A stretch of 10,850 nucleotides of DNA, taken from the NCBI GenBank assembly GCA_013817555.1, contig JACDCN010000050.1, positions 1 through 10,850 on the forward strand, read 5' to 3'. A program made the translations under genes and the position numbers. This document shows positions 1 through 5,222 of this stretch, in pieces; positions within the stretch are counted from its first letter, which is position 1; the number at the start of each line of letters is the position of its first letter. The notes beneath the pieces are model-generated. The model made no database searches. It saw nothing but the letters and a program-made list of their open reading frames with translations, and was not told the origin of the DNA. The stretch comes from Actinomycetota bacterium (lineage in GTDB: Bacteria > Actinomycetota > Thermoleophilia > Gaiellales > Gaiellaceae).

Positions 1-36
1 GAGGTCGGCACGCCGGTCTTCATCGTCCCGAAGTAG
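1..36 (+). CDS. 3' end of an unidentified upstream gene (partial)
   Basis: The first frame is open from the window edge and reads EVGTPVFIVPK before a TAG stop at 34-36. Only eleven residues are visible, so the product cannot be identified. Its position just ahead of tlpA/ccmH/ccdA genes makes another cytochrome c maturation protein (for example CcmF or CcmE) a reasonable guess, but this is context inference only. Its stop codon is also the first three bases of the putative -10 element of the next gene. Confidence 0.45.
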   Translation, partial: EVGTPVFIVPK

Positions 37-39
37 GGT
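34..39 (+). promoter_or_regulatory. -10 element (TAGGGT) for a leaderless tlpA-like mRNA
   Basis: TAGGGT ends exactly 6 nt before the GTG at 46, which would place the transcription start at or next to the start codon. No Shine-Dalgarno sequence lies before that GTG. The same TANNNT-N6/7-start arrangement recurs at several other genes here, which raises confidence. The hexamer uses the TAG stop codon of the preceding gene. No convincing -35 is visible within the 33 bases available. Confidence 0.5.
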
Positions 40-45
40 TGATTT

Positions 46-606
46 GTGGCGCACCGGGCGAGGCTCGTCGCACAGGGCGTAGCCGTCGGCCTCGTCGCGC
101 TCCTCTTCCTGCTTCTCGTCTGGTCGCTCGTGGTGGAAGACGGCGGTGACCTCGCGGCAGCTGCTGCCCGCGGCGAGCGTCCGGAGGCGCCGGATTTCAC
201 GCTCGAACGACTCGATCGCGAGGGAGAGCTCACGCTCTCGTCGTTGCGCGGGCAGGGGGTCGTGCTCAACTTCTGGGCGTCATGGTGCATCCCGTGCAAG
301 GAGGAGGCGCCTTTCCTCGAGCAGGTCTGGCGGAAGGACCGCAAGCGCGGCCTCGTCGTCGTCGGGCTGGATGCGAAGGACTTTCGGAAGGATGCACGCA
401 GATTCATGCGCAGATTCGACCTGACGTTTCCCATCGTCTATGACGGCCCGGGAAAGACGCTCGCGCGCTACGGGGTGACCGGGTTTCCCGAGACGTTCGT
501 CCTCGATCGCGAGGGAAGGGTCATCGAGGCATTCGTCGGCGCCGTCAACGCCGACGAAGACCGGGTGCGCCTGCGCGCCGCCGTCGATCGCGCGCTCGCA
601 TCGTGA
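46..606 (+). CDS. TlpA/CcmG-like membrane-anchored thioredoxin
   Basis: A 186-residue protein with one N-terminal membrane segment (about residues 12-30) followed by an extracytoplasmic thioredoxin fold of the AhpC-TSA/redoxin type. The active site is WCIPC (Cys81, Cys84) after NFWAS, and the conserved cis-proline is Pro148 in GFPETF. Proteins of this family (CcmG/DsbE, ResA, TlpA) reduce the haem-binding cysteines of apocytochrome c outside the membrane. Its stop overlaps the start of a CcmH-like gene, and ccdA follows, so the three probably form one operon in which CcdA passes electrons to this thioredoxin. The GTG start is supported by the -10 hexamer 6 nt upstream and by a short positively charged leader before the membrane helix. 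Family assignment is firm; the exact substrate is inferred from context. Confidence 0.92.
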   Translation: MAHRARLVAQGVAVGLVALLFLLLVWSLVVEDGGDLAAAAARGERPEAPDFTLERLDREGELTLSSLRGQGVVLNFWASWCIPCKEEAPFLEQVWRKDRKRGLVVVGLDAKDFRKDARRFMRRFDLTFPIVYDGPGKTLARYGVTGFPETFVLDREGRVIEAFVGAVNADEDRVRLRAAVDRALAS

Positions 607-1052
607 GAACCCTCCTAACCGTCATCGTCGTCGGCTGCTCGCTCGGCACCGCGCCGGGGACCTGGGCGGCGCAGCCGCCGAACGCTGCCGATCTCGAGGC
701 CGAGATCGTCTGCCCCGTCTGCCAGGCGACGCTCGACCAGTCGAATGCGCCGGTCGCGCGGCGCATGAAGCTCTTCATCCGAGAGCGGATCGCCGCGGGG
801 GGCACGGAGAAGGAGATCAAGGATTCGCTCGTAGCCGAGTTCGGACCGGGCGTCCTCGCCACACCGCCGAAGAGCGGGTTTGGGCTGCTTGCGTGGCTGC
901 TTCCGCTCGTCGCGCTCGTCGCCGGTTTGATCACCGTCGGCCTGCTCGTGCGCGCGTGGAGCCGCACGCGTGCGCCGCCGGATCCGGGAACGCCGCTCGA
1001 TCCCGAGCTCGAGCGCCGGGTCGACGAGGAGCTCGCCCGGTTCGAGGGCTAA
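603..1052 (+). CDS. ccmH: CcmH-like cytochrome c biogenesis protein
   Basis: A 149-residue protein with an N-terminal signal-like segment (1-23), the redox motif CPVCQ (Cys37, Cys40), the family's three-helix domain around residues 30-85 (ARRMKLFIRERI and GGTEKEIKDSLVAEFG are characteristic), and one membrane helix at about 94-117. CcmH (Cyt_c_biogenesis family) works with CcmG/TlpA and CcmF to present reduced apocytochrome c for haem ligation. The GTG start at 603 overlaps the preceding TGA stop (GTGA), indicating translational coupling with the thioredoxin gene. The acidic cytoplasmic tail (PELERRVDEELARF) is also typical. The order thioredoxin-ccmH-ccdA supports the assignment. Confidence 0.93.
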   Translation: MRTLLTVIVVGCSLGTAPGTWAAQPPNAADLEAEIVCPVCQATLDQSNAPVARRMKLFIRERIAAGGTEKEIKDSLVAEFGPGVLATPPKSGFGLLAWLLPLVALVAGLITVGLLVRAWSRTRAPPDPGTPLDPELERRVDEELARFEG

Positions 1053-1063
1053 GTGCTTCACTC

Positions 1064-1786
1064 GTGAGCCTTTCCGCGATTCCCGTCGCGTTTCTGGCCG
1101 GATTCGTGTCGTTCCTGGCTCCCTGCGTGCTGCCGCTCGTGCCGGGGTACCTCTCGGCGGTGTCCGCTGTCGACGCCGACAAGCTCGGGCAGCCGGGAAA
1201 CGCGAAGCGCGTCGTCGCAGCCAGCATTCCCTTCGTCCTCGGCTTCACCGCGGTCTTCGTGCTGCTCGGGGTCGGGGCCGCGCTCGTCGGGGGCCGTCTT
1301 CTCTCCGATCAGTTCCTGCTCGAGAGGGTCGCCGGCTTCGTGCTGGTCGTCTTCGGCTTCGCCTTCATGGGGCTCCTGCCCTGGCCCGAGCGGCTGCTCG
1401 GGGCGCGGTTGCTTCAGGGTGCGCGCAGCCGCGGCTCGCGCTTCTTGCTCGGAGGCGCGTTCGCCGTGTGCGCGGCGCCGTGCATCGGCCCGGTGCTCGC
1501 GGCCACTCTCGTGCTCGCGGGCTCGTCGGACACGGTGCTCGAGGGCGCGCTCCTGCTGGCGGTTTACTCGCTGGGGCTCGCGGTGCCGTTCGTGCTGGCA
1601 GGCGCGGTCTTCTCGCGCGCCATGGGCGCGTTCCGCTGGATCCGCGACCACTATCGCGCCATCCAGGTCGTGGGGGGCGCCGTCATGGTCGCGCTCGGGC
1701 TGCTCCTCTTCTTCGAGCGCTTCTACGTGTTGCGGGTGTACCTGAACCGCTTCCTGGAATGGCTCGGCCTCGAGCCGGCCTTCTGA
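1064..1786 (+). CDS. ccdA: CcdA-type cytochrome c biogenesis / thiol-disulfide transmembrane protein
   Basis: A 240-residue, very hydrophobic protein with about six membrane helices. It carries the paired CcdA/DsbD-beta cysteines: Cys21 in SFLAPCVLPLVPGY and Cys140 in FAVCAAPCIGP. These carry electrons from cytoplasmic thioredoxin across the membrane to extracytoplasmic thiol proteins, here probably the TlpA-like protein encoded upstream. The frame is open back to 893, but that extension lies inside ccmH and reads as arginine-rich shadow sequence. The GTG at 1064, 11 nt after the ccmH stop, puts the first helix immediately at the N terminus as in the family, so I chose it. The length matches ordinary CcdA. 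The gene converges on the DUF309 gene with a 2-bp gap. Confidence 0.93.
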   Translation: MSLSAIPVAFLAGFVSFLAPCVLPLVPGYLSAVSAVDADKLGQPGNAKRVVAASIPFVLGFTAVFVLLGVGAALVGGRLLSDQFLLERVAGFVLVVFGFAFMGLLPWPERLLGARLLQGARSRGSRFLLGGAFAVCAAPCIGPVLAATLVLAGSSDTVLEGALLLAVYSLGLAVPFVLAGAVFSRAMGAFRWIRDHYRAIQVVGGAVMVALGLLLFFERFYVLRVYLNRFLEWLGLEPAF

Positions 1787-1788
1787 TC

Positions 1789-2112
1789 TCAGATCTTCAC
1801 CGAGCCCAGGCTGAGGTCTCCGTCGGACGCAACGACGAGGGCCTCGCCTACTTGAGCTAGGAGCGCGTCTACGTCGACTCCGCGATGCGAGGGCCGGTAC
1901 GCGTCGAGCCGTCGGGCGGCCTTCTCGAGCTGGCGCTCGCACCCTGGCCGGTTGCCCCGGCCGGCGTGGAGCCAGGCGACTGCGATGTGCACGAGTCCCT
2001 GCAGGAAGTCGCGCTCCGCGGCGGGGGCGTCGCGCCACTCGTCCTCGAGCTCCTCGTGGGCCTCGAAGTACTCACCCGCCCGGATCAGCTCCAACCCGCG
2101 CTCGAGTGCCAT
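1789..2112 (-). CDS. DUF309 domain protein
   Basis: A 107-residue soluble helical protein. The signature of the DUF309 family is clear: GEYFEAHEELEDEWR (about residues 13-27), then ERDFLQGLVHIAVAWLH and GRGN, with the family's conserved histidines, acidic residues and Trp. No biochemical function is firmly known for the family. The ATG start is supported by GATAAT ending 6 nt upstream, as expected for a leaderless mRNA. It is divergent from the receiver-like gene at 2151, with a 38-bp gap, so the two promoters lie almost back to back. It meets ccdA tail to tail. No neighbour suggests a role. Confidence 0.85.
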   Translation of the reverse strand: MALERGLELIRAGEYFEAHEELEDEWRDAPAAERDFLQGLVHIAVAWLHAGRGNRPGCERQLEKAARRLDAYRPSHRGVDVDALLAQVGEALVVASDGDLSLGSVKI

Positions 2113-2118
2113 CCGACG

Positions 2119-2124
2119 ATTATC
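2119..2124 (-). promoter_or_regulatory. -10 element (GATAAT) for leaderless DUF309 mRNA
   Basis: On the minus strand GATAAT, one mismatch from TATAAT, ends 6 nt before the ATG of the DUF309 gene, and there is no Shine-Dalgarno sequence. It lies in the 38-bp divergent region shared with the gene at 2151. Confidence 0.5.
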
Positions 2125-2138
2125 CGCGCGTCGGGTGC

Positions 2139-2144
2139 TAGTGT
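2139..2144 (+). promoter_or_regulatory. -10 element (TAGTGT) for leaderless receiver-like gene mRNA
   Basis: TAGTGT ends 6 nt before the GTG at 2151 with no Shine-Dalgarno sequence between. The spacing is the same as at 34-39, 5205-5210 and 6708-6713. This supports the GTG as the true start. Confidence 0.5.
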
Positions 2145-2150
2145 CGCCCC

Positions 2151-2477
2151 GTGCCGACGATCCTGCTGGCGGGGGTCGACCTCTTCTTCCGGAGCAAGCT
2201 CGAAGGGCTCCTGCCGGACCACCGCTTCGTTACCACCGACAGCGTCGACCCGCCGGATCTCGTCATTGCCGACATCGCGCGCGTCGACCCGGAGGAGGTC
2301 GTCGAAGCGTGGCCCGACGTGCCCATCATGGGGTTCACGAACCACACCGATCGCTCCGGCCTGCAGCGGGCGCACACCGCCGGCTTCGACCAGGTGATCG
2401 TGAAGTCGGCTCTCGTCGAGCGGGCTCCCGAGCTCGTCGCGGAGCTCACGGGGGTGGGGCTAGACTCGGCTTCGTGA
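2151..2477 (+). CDS. Stand-alone receiver-like (CheY-fold) domain protein
   Basis: A 108-residue protein that follows the alternating beta/alpha pattern of response-regulator receiver domains with no output domain. Strand 1 is PTILLAGVD, a LVIADIA strand places Asp41 at the phospho-acceptor position, MGFTNHTD gives Thr63 at the switch threonine position, and VIVKS gives Lys85 at the conserved lysine position. Only one acidic residue (Asp10) follows strand 1, where typical receivers have a pair, so Mg binding may be weak and it may be a pseudo-receiver. It overlaps the ferredoxin gene by 4 nt (GTGA), so the two are probably co-translated. No partner kinase is adjacent; the two-component pair at 3928-5198 is on the other strand. 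The fold call is moderate and rests on pattern only. Confidence 0.7.
   Translation: MPTILLAGVDLFFRSKLEGLLPDHRFVTTDSVDPPDLVIADIARVDPEEVVEAWPDVPIMGFTNHTDRSGLQRAHTAGFDQVIVKSALVERAPELVAELTGVGLDSAS
2461..2466 (+). promoter_or_regulatory. Possible internal -10 element (TAGACT) for the ferredoxin gene
   Basis: TAGACT ends 7 nt before the ferredoxin GTG at 2474 and lies inside the last codons of the receiver-like gene. If used, the ferredoxin gene would have its own leaderless transcript in addition to read-through from 2151. No clear -35 is visible in the G-rich stretch upstream. Confidence 0.35.
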
Positions 2478-3712
2478 CGTACATCATCGCCGAGCCCTGC
2501 ATCGACATAAAGGACAAGTCCTGTGTCGACGTCTGTCCGGTCGACTGCATCCACGAGTTCGAGCGGATCCTGATCATCGATCCCGAAGAGTGCATCGACT
2601 GCTTCGCGCCGTCGGAGCAGCTCGTCACGTCGCACGGCCTGCGCACGTTCGAGGAGCTCGAGAACACCTCCTGCCGCGTCCTGACCGACTCCGGTTTCAG
2701 GCCGGCGTTCGTGAAGCGGTTCAGGCGGAGACCACTCGTCGAGATCGAGCTGGCGCCGGCCTTCGAGGAGCGCGATCGTTACGGGGGAACGCGCCTGACA
2801 ACGCGAAACGTCTCGAGATTTCGCAGGACGATCTCGGCGACGCCGACGCATCGGTGGCTTCTCAGCGACGGTCAGCAGACGGACTCGCTGGGCGTGGGGC
2901 AGTTCGTGCCGGCTGTGAAGGCGCAGCCGAGTCGTGACTCCGAGACGTACCGCCTCGGCGTGCTGCATGGCCTTGTCTTCGGCGACGGCGCGTGGAACAA
3001 GCAGGAGATCCGCTCGGGCGAGCACCTTCACTATGTCCAACTGTACGGAGAGCGGGTGGGAAAGTTCCGCGACTTCTTCGACCAGGTCAACTTCTCGCCA
3101 TCGCTCGACGTCCACCCCGGATACGCCGGCACGGGCGTCGTGCGCTCGTGCGCCAACCTCAAGAAGCTGCTGCCGGAGACGGCCGATCCTGAATACATCG
3201 CAGGGTTCATCGACGGCTGGCTCGCCGCCGACGGCGATCCGGTCAAGGCCGGTTCCTGGCGGCTCCGGTCGACTGACCATGAGGCGCTCGACTGGCTCGA
3301 GCGCGTCGCCGTGCTCGCTGGGTACGTCGCCGTGGGCTCCGGTGAGGAAGGAAGCATCGAGACGAACTTCGGCGTTCGTAGTCGGCCGATTCGCTGGCTC
3401 TATCTGGCGACGCGCGAGACCCACTGGCGGGTGATGAGCGTGAACGCCGAGGAGGCTGACGAGGCGGACACCTTCTGCGCCGTCGTTCCTGGCAAGCACG
3501 AGTTCACGCTCGCCGGGGGCGTCTACACGTCCAACTGCGGGGCATGCGAACCGGAGTGCCCGGTGGAGGCGATCTTCCCGGAGGACGCGCTCCCGGACAA
3601 GTGGAACGCGTTCGTCGAGATCAACTACGCGTTTCCGGATCCAGCGAAGATCAACACCCTCGTCGACAAGTACGCTGACGAGAACGACGTCCACAACGAG
3701 CCGATCGCGTAA
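2474..3712 (+). CDS. fdxA: 7Fe-type ([3Fe-4S][4Fe-4S]) ferredoxin precursor interrupted by an intein
   Basis: A 412-residue precursor. Residues 1-42 and 355-412 are ferredoxin, resembling the actinobacterial FdxA / Azotobacter FdI family; residues 43-354 are an intein. The spliced product is 100 residues, ordinary for the family. Cluster cysteines follow the family pattern: Cys9, Cys17 and spliced Cys50 for the 3Fe cluster; Cys21, Cys40, Cys43 and Cys46 for the 4Fe cluster; Cys25 matches the free cysteine. The N-terminal half shows KSCVDVCPVDCI; after splicing the second motif reads CIDCGACEPECPVEAIF. The protein would be a low-potential cytoplasmic electron carrier. The GTG start at 2474 overlaps the upstream stop by 4 nt and gives the expected MTYIIAEPC N terminus. 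The frame is open back to 1952, but that stretch is shadow sequence. Splicing is inferred, not shown. Confidence 0.95.
   Translation: MTYIIAEPCIDIKDKSCVDVCPVDCIHEFERILIIDPEECIDCFAPSEQLVTSHGLRTFEELENTSCRVLTDSGFRPAFVKRFRRRPLVEIELAPAFEERDRYGGTRLTTRNVSRFRRTISATPTHRWLLSDGQQTDSLGVGQFVPAVKAQPSRDSETYRLGVLHGLVFGDGAWNKQEIRSGEHLHYVQLYGERVGKFRDFFDQVNFSPSLDVHPGYAGTGVVRSCANLKKLLPETADPEYIAGFIDGWLAADGDPVKAGSWRLRSTDHEALDWLERVAVLAGYVAVGSGEEGSIETNFGVRSRPIRWLYLATRETHWRVMSVNAEEADEADTFCAVVPGKHEFTLAGGVYTSNCGACEPECPVEAIFPEDALPDKWNAFVEINYAFPDPAKINTLVDKYADENDVHNEPIA
2600..3535 (+). mobile_element. Intein with LAGLIDADG homing endonuclease, inserted in ferredoxin
   Basis: A 312-residue insertion (precursor residues 43-354). 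Splicing block A starts at Cys43 (CFAPSEQLVTSHGLRTFEEL). Block B is ATPTHRWLL, with the TxxH motif at Thr123-His126. Block F is TFCAVVPGKHEFTLAGGV, with His342. Block G is VYTSN followed by the +1 Cys355. The expected class 1 nucleophiles (Cys1, terminal Asn, Cys+1) are all present. The penultimate residue is Ser, where most inteins have His. The middle holds a two-motif LAGLIDADG endonuclease. Junctions are fixed by family knowledge: deleting exactly this segment restores an unbroken ferredoxin cluster motif. Length is typical of a full intein with endonuclease. Frame and codon style match the host gene, with no stop or frameshift, so it looks intact. Confidence 0.95.
2963..3235 (+). other. 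LAGLIDADG endonuclease motif pair within the intein
   Basis: The first motif (block C) is LHGLVFGDG at precursor residues 164-172. The second (block E) is IAGFIDGWLAADG at residues 242-254. Both retain the glycine-flanked acidic residue (Asp171, Asp253) that binds the catalytic metal in this family. About 70 residues separate the two, a normal spacing for a single-chain pseudo-dimeric enzyme. The target would be an intein-free allele of the ferredoxin gene around the CIDCGAC codons. Activity is inferred from the motifs only. Confidence 0.85.
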
Positions 3713-3726
3713 CCGCCGTCAGGCGG
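3713..3726. terminator. Short hairpin between convergent ferredoxin and 65-aa genes
   Basis: CCGCC-GTCA-GGCGG is a perfect 5-bp stem with a 4-nt loop, directly after the ferredoxin TAA. It overlaps the stop codon of the minus-strand gene, whose TGA lies in the loop. The stem is short and has no T-tract, so this is at best a weak bidirectional terminator. Confidence 0.3.
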
Positions 3727-3916
3727 GAAGGAGGTACGCGCAGCGGCGCTTGTCGCCGGGGAGCGGAGACGGCGCGATCTTGCCCACGCGAAAGCGCCCG
3801 CCGCCGTCCTCGATTTCCACCCCCACGTCCGGGAGGTCGCCCGGCCGCTCCTCGAGCGTGTAGCCGGCGTGCGACCAGCGGAACACGAGGTAGCCACCTC
3901 CGCCGTTCTCGTCCAT
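3719..3916 (-). CDS. Small hypothetical protein, 65 aa
   Basis: I do not recognise a family. The 65-residue product starts with a glycine run (MDENGGGG), continues with a beta-rich stretch (YLVFRWSHAGYTLEE), and ends with GDKRRCAYLLPA. It has no membrane segment or signal peptide and one cysteine. It lies 11 nt after the kinase gene on the same strand, so it is probably the last gene of the two-component operon. A TAGCAT hexamer 8 nt upstream of the ATG (3925-3930, sharing the kinase stop codon) might give it its own near-leaderless transcript. Codon use resembles the neighbours. It could be a spurious frame; the tight packing against flanking stops favours a real gene. Confidence 0.55.
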   Translation of the reverse strand: MDENGGGGYLVFRWSHAGYTLEERPGDLPDVGVEIEDGGGRFRVGKIAPSPLPGDKRRCAYLLPA

Positions 3917-3927
3917 CTCGTCTGATG

Positions 3928-4578
3928 CTATCGGCGGGCTGCAGAAGGTGGTAGCTCAACGCGGATCGTCGAGCCGCGTGGATATCGCACCTCTGAGCTG
4001 AAGCGCGCGTTCAGCGTTGCTGCCCGCTCCGCGAGCGCCTCGAGCACGGCGCTGCGGCGCTCAGGCGGGCCGTCGTCGGACACCACCAGCTCGGCGCCGC
4101 CGCCTGTCGTCTCGCGGATCGAGACGTCGATCCTGCTCGGAGCGCCTCGCCGAACGGCCTGGTCGATCGCCTCGCGCACGATCTGGTAAAGCGCCGTTTG
4201 CGCATGCTCTCCGAGCTCGTTGCCGTGTTCGATGTCCAGGTCGATCTGGGTTTCGTGCCGCGACGCGAATCGACGCGCCAGTGCTGCGACGGCAGCCGCG
4301 AAGCCGACTTCGCTGAGCGCCTTCGGCTCGAGGTCTTCACACAGCGTGCGCAGCTCGCGGGCCGCGCCGCGCGCGAGCTCGAGTCCCCGGCTCAAGATCT
4401 CCTCGGCTCGCTCGCGTTCGCCGCTGCGGAGCGCCGCGAGCGCAGCGTCGACGATCTGTGCGATCGCCGAGAGGTGCTGGACCGGGCCGTCGTGCAGCAG
4501 CTCCCCTAGCCGGCGGCGCTCCTCCTGCTCCGCGAGCACCCTCTCTGCGAGAAGGGCGCGCTCGGCGTCGTCGGTCAA
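3928..4578 (-). CDS. Soluble HisKA_3-type sensor kinase with degenerate ATP-binding site
   Basis: A 216-residue protein with no membrane or sensor domain. A NarX/DesK-type dimerisation domain begins almost at once: EEERRRLGELLHDGPVQHLSA is recognisable in pieces, with the phospho-accepting His29 in LLHDG. A GHKL ATPase-like domain follows, from about residue 105 to 211. The N-box equivalent reads YQIVREAIDQAV, placing Gln140 where the Mg-binding Asn normally is. The D-box is VSDDGPP without the usual GxG, and the G2 region is also divergent. The TTG start overlaps the response-regulator stop by 4 nt, so the two are translationally coupled and should form a pair. Without a sensor domain its signal is unknown. 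It may have low kinase activity or act mainly as a phosphatase or scaffold. Confidence 0.85.
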   Translation of the reverse strand: MTDDAERALLAERVLAEQEERRRLGELLHDGPVQHLSAIAQIVDAALAALRSGERERAEEILSRGLELARGAARELRTLCEDLEPKALSEVGFAAAVAALARRFASRHETQIDLDIEHGNELGEHAQTALYQIVREAIDQAVRRGAPSRIDVSIRETTGGGAELVVSDDGPPERRSAVLEALAERAATLNARFSSEVRYPRGSTIRVELPPSAARR

Positions 4579-5198
4579 TCGATCATCGCCTCGCGCAGCG
4601 CGATGGCGACCGCCTGGGTGCGCGTGTCCGCTTCGAGCTTGGCGAGGATGTGTCGCACGTGGCTCTTGACCGTCTCCTGGCTGATGAAGAGCTTGTCAGC
4701 GACGTCCACGTTCGACATACCTTCGGCGAGCAGCTGCAGGATCTGGCGCTCGCGAGGCGTCAGGAGGTCGGCGGTGTTCTTACCGGACACGAACTCGGCC
4801 ATCAGCCCCGGGTCAACGAAGGTCTCCCCGGCCGCGACCTTCTCGATCGCTCTGAGCAATGTCTCGTGCGGGGTCTCCTTGAGGATGTAGCCCCGCGCCC
4901 CCGACTCGAGGCCGCGTTGCAGCAGCGACTTCTCGCCGTAGGCCGTGAAGATGAGAACCGCGGTGCCCGGCACCTTCTCAGCGATCTTCTCGGTCGCTTC
5001 GAGCCCGTCCATGTCGGGCATGCGGAGGTCCATGATCACGACATCGGGCCGGCGCCTTTCGGTCAGCGCAACGGCGGACGCGCCGTCGGTTGCTTCTCCG
5101 ATGACGCGGATGCGCGCAGACCGCGAGAGCGCAAGGCGCAGACCCTCGCGGACAACCTCGTGATCGTCAGCGATCAGGCAGGTGATCTCATCGGCCAC
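4575..5198 (-). CDS. NarL/FixJ-family response regulator (REC + LuxR-type HTH)
   Basis: A 207-residue transcription factor. The receiver domain (about residues 4-120) has the full active site: Asp11 and Asp12, phospho-acceptor Asp57 in VVIMDLRMPDMDG, Thr85 and Lys107. The C-terminal LuxR/GerE helix-turn-helix (about 144-203) is typical: LTPRERQILQLLAEG, then SQETVKSHVRHILAKL. Its partner is the kinase encoded immediately downstream with a 4-nt overlap. The GTG start is supported by TAGAAT ending 6 nt upstream. A 12-bp palindrome abutting that -10 could be an operator. The gene lies 36 bp after the radical SAM gene on the same strand, so read-through is possible. Target genes cannot be told from the sequence. 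Confidence 0.95.
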   Translation of the reverse strand: MADEITCLIADDHEVVREGLRLALSRSARIRVIGEATDGASAVALTERRRPDVVIMDLRMPDMDGLEATEKIAEKVPGTAVLIFTAYGEKSLLQRGLESGARGYILKETPHETLLRAIEKVAAGETFVDPGLMAEFVSGKNTADLLTPRERQILQLLAEGMSNVDVADKLFISQETVKSHVRHILAKLEADTRTQAVAIALREAMID

Positions 5199-5204
5199 GA
5201 AGCG

Positions 5205-5210
5205 ATTCTA
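5205..5210 (-). promoter_or_regulatory. -10 element (TAGAAT) for leaderless response-regulator mRNA
   Basis: TAGAAT on the minus strand ends 6 nt before the GTG at 5198, with no Shine-Dalgarno sequence. It is one of the best matches to the -10 consensus in the window and fits the leaderless pattern seen at other genes. Confidence 0.55.
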
Positions 5211-5222
5211 CGAGGCGCCTCG
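5211..5222. promoter_or_regulatory. 12-bp perfect palindrome next to response-regulator -10
   Basis: CGAGGCGCCTCG is a perfect palindrome directly adjoining the -10 hexamer of the response-regulator gene and filling the -10/-35 spacer. It could be an operator for an (auto)regulator. It lies 12 nt beyond the radical SAM gene stop, so it could also be part of a weak terminator. GC-rich palindromes of this size occur by chance in such DNA. Confidence 0.25.

Noticed and set aside
893..1063. Upstream extension of the ccdA frame
   Set aside because: It lies inside ccmH and translates to an arginine/alanine-rich stretch. CcdA proteins begin directly with the first membrane helix, as from 1064.
1785..1795. 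GATCTCAGATC inverted repeat at the ccdA/DUF309 junction
   Set aside because: Five-base arms with a 1-nt centre cannot form an RNA hairpin terminator, there is no T-tract, and it overlaps the stop codons of both genes.
1952..2473. Upstream extension of the ferredoxin reading frame
   Set aside because: The extension overlaps the DUF309 and receiver-like genes and reads as shadow sequence. The GTG at 2474 gives the family's MTYIIAEPC N terminus.
2138..3694. A very long open frame (518 codons) antisense to the ferredoxin/intein gene
   Set aside because: It is the complementary-strand shadow expected in GC-rich DNA with strong third-position bias. Its translation is low-complexity, rich in Arg, Val, Asp and Leu, and shows no domain, whereas the plus strand encodes clear ferredoxin and intein motifs.
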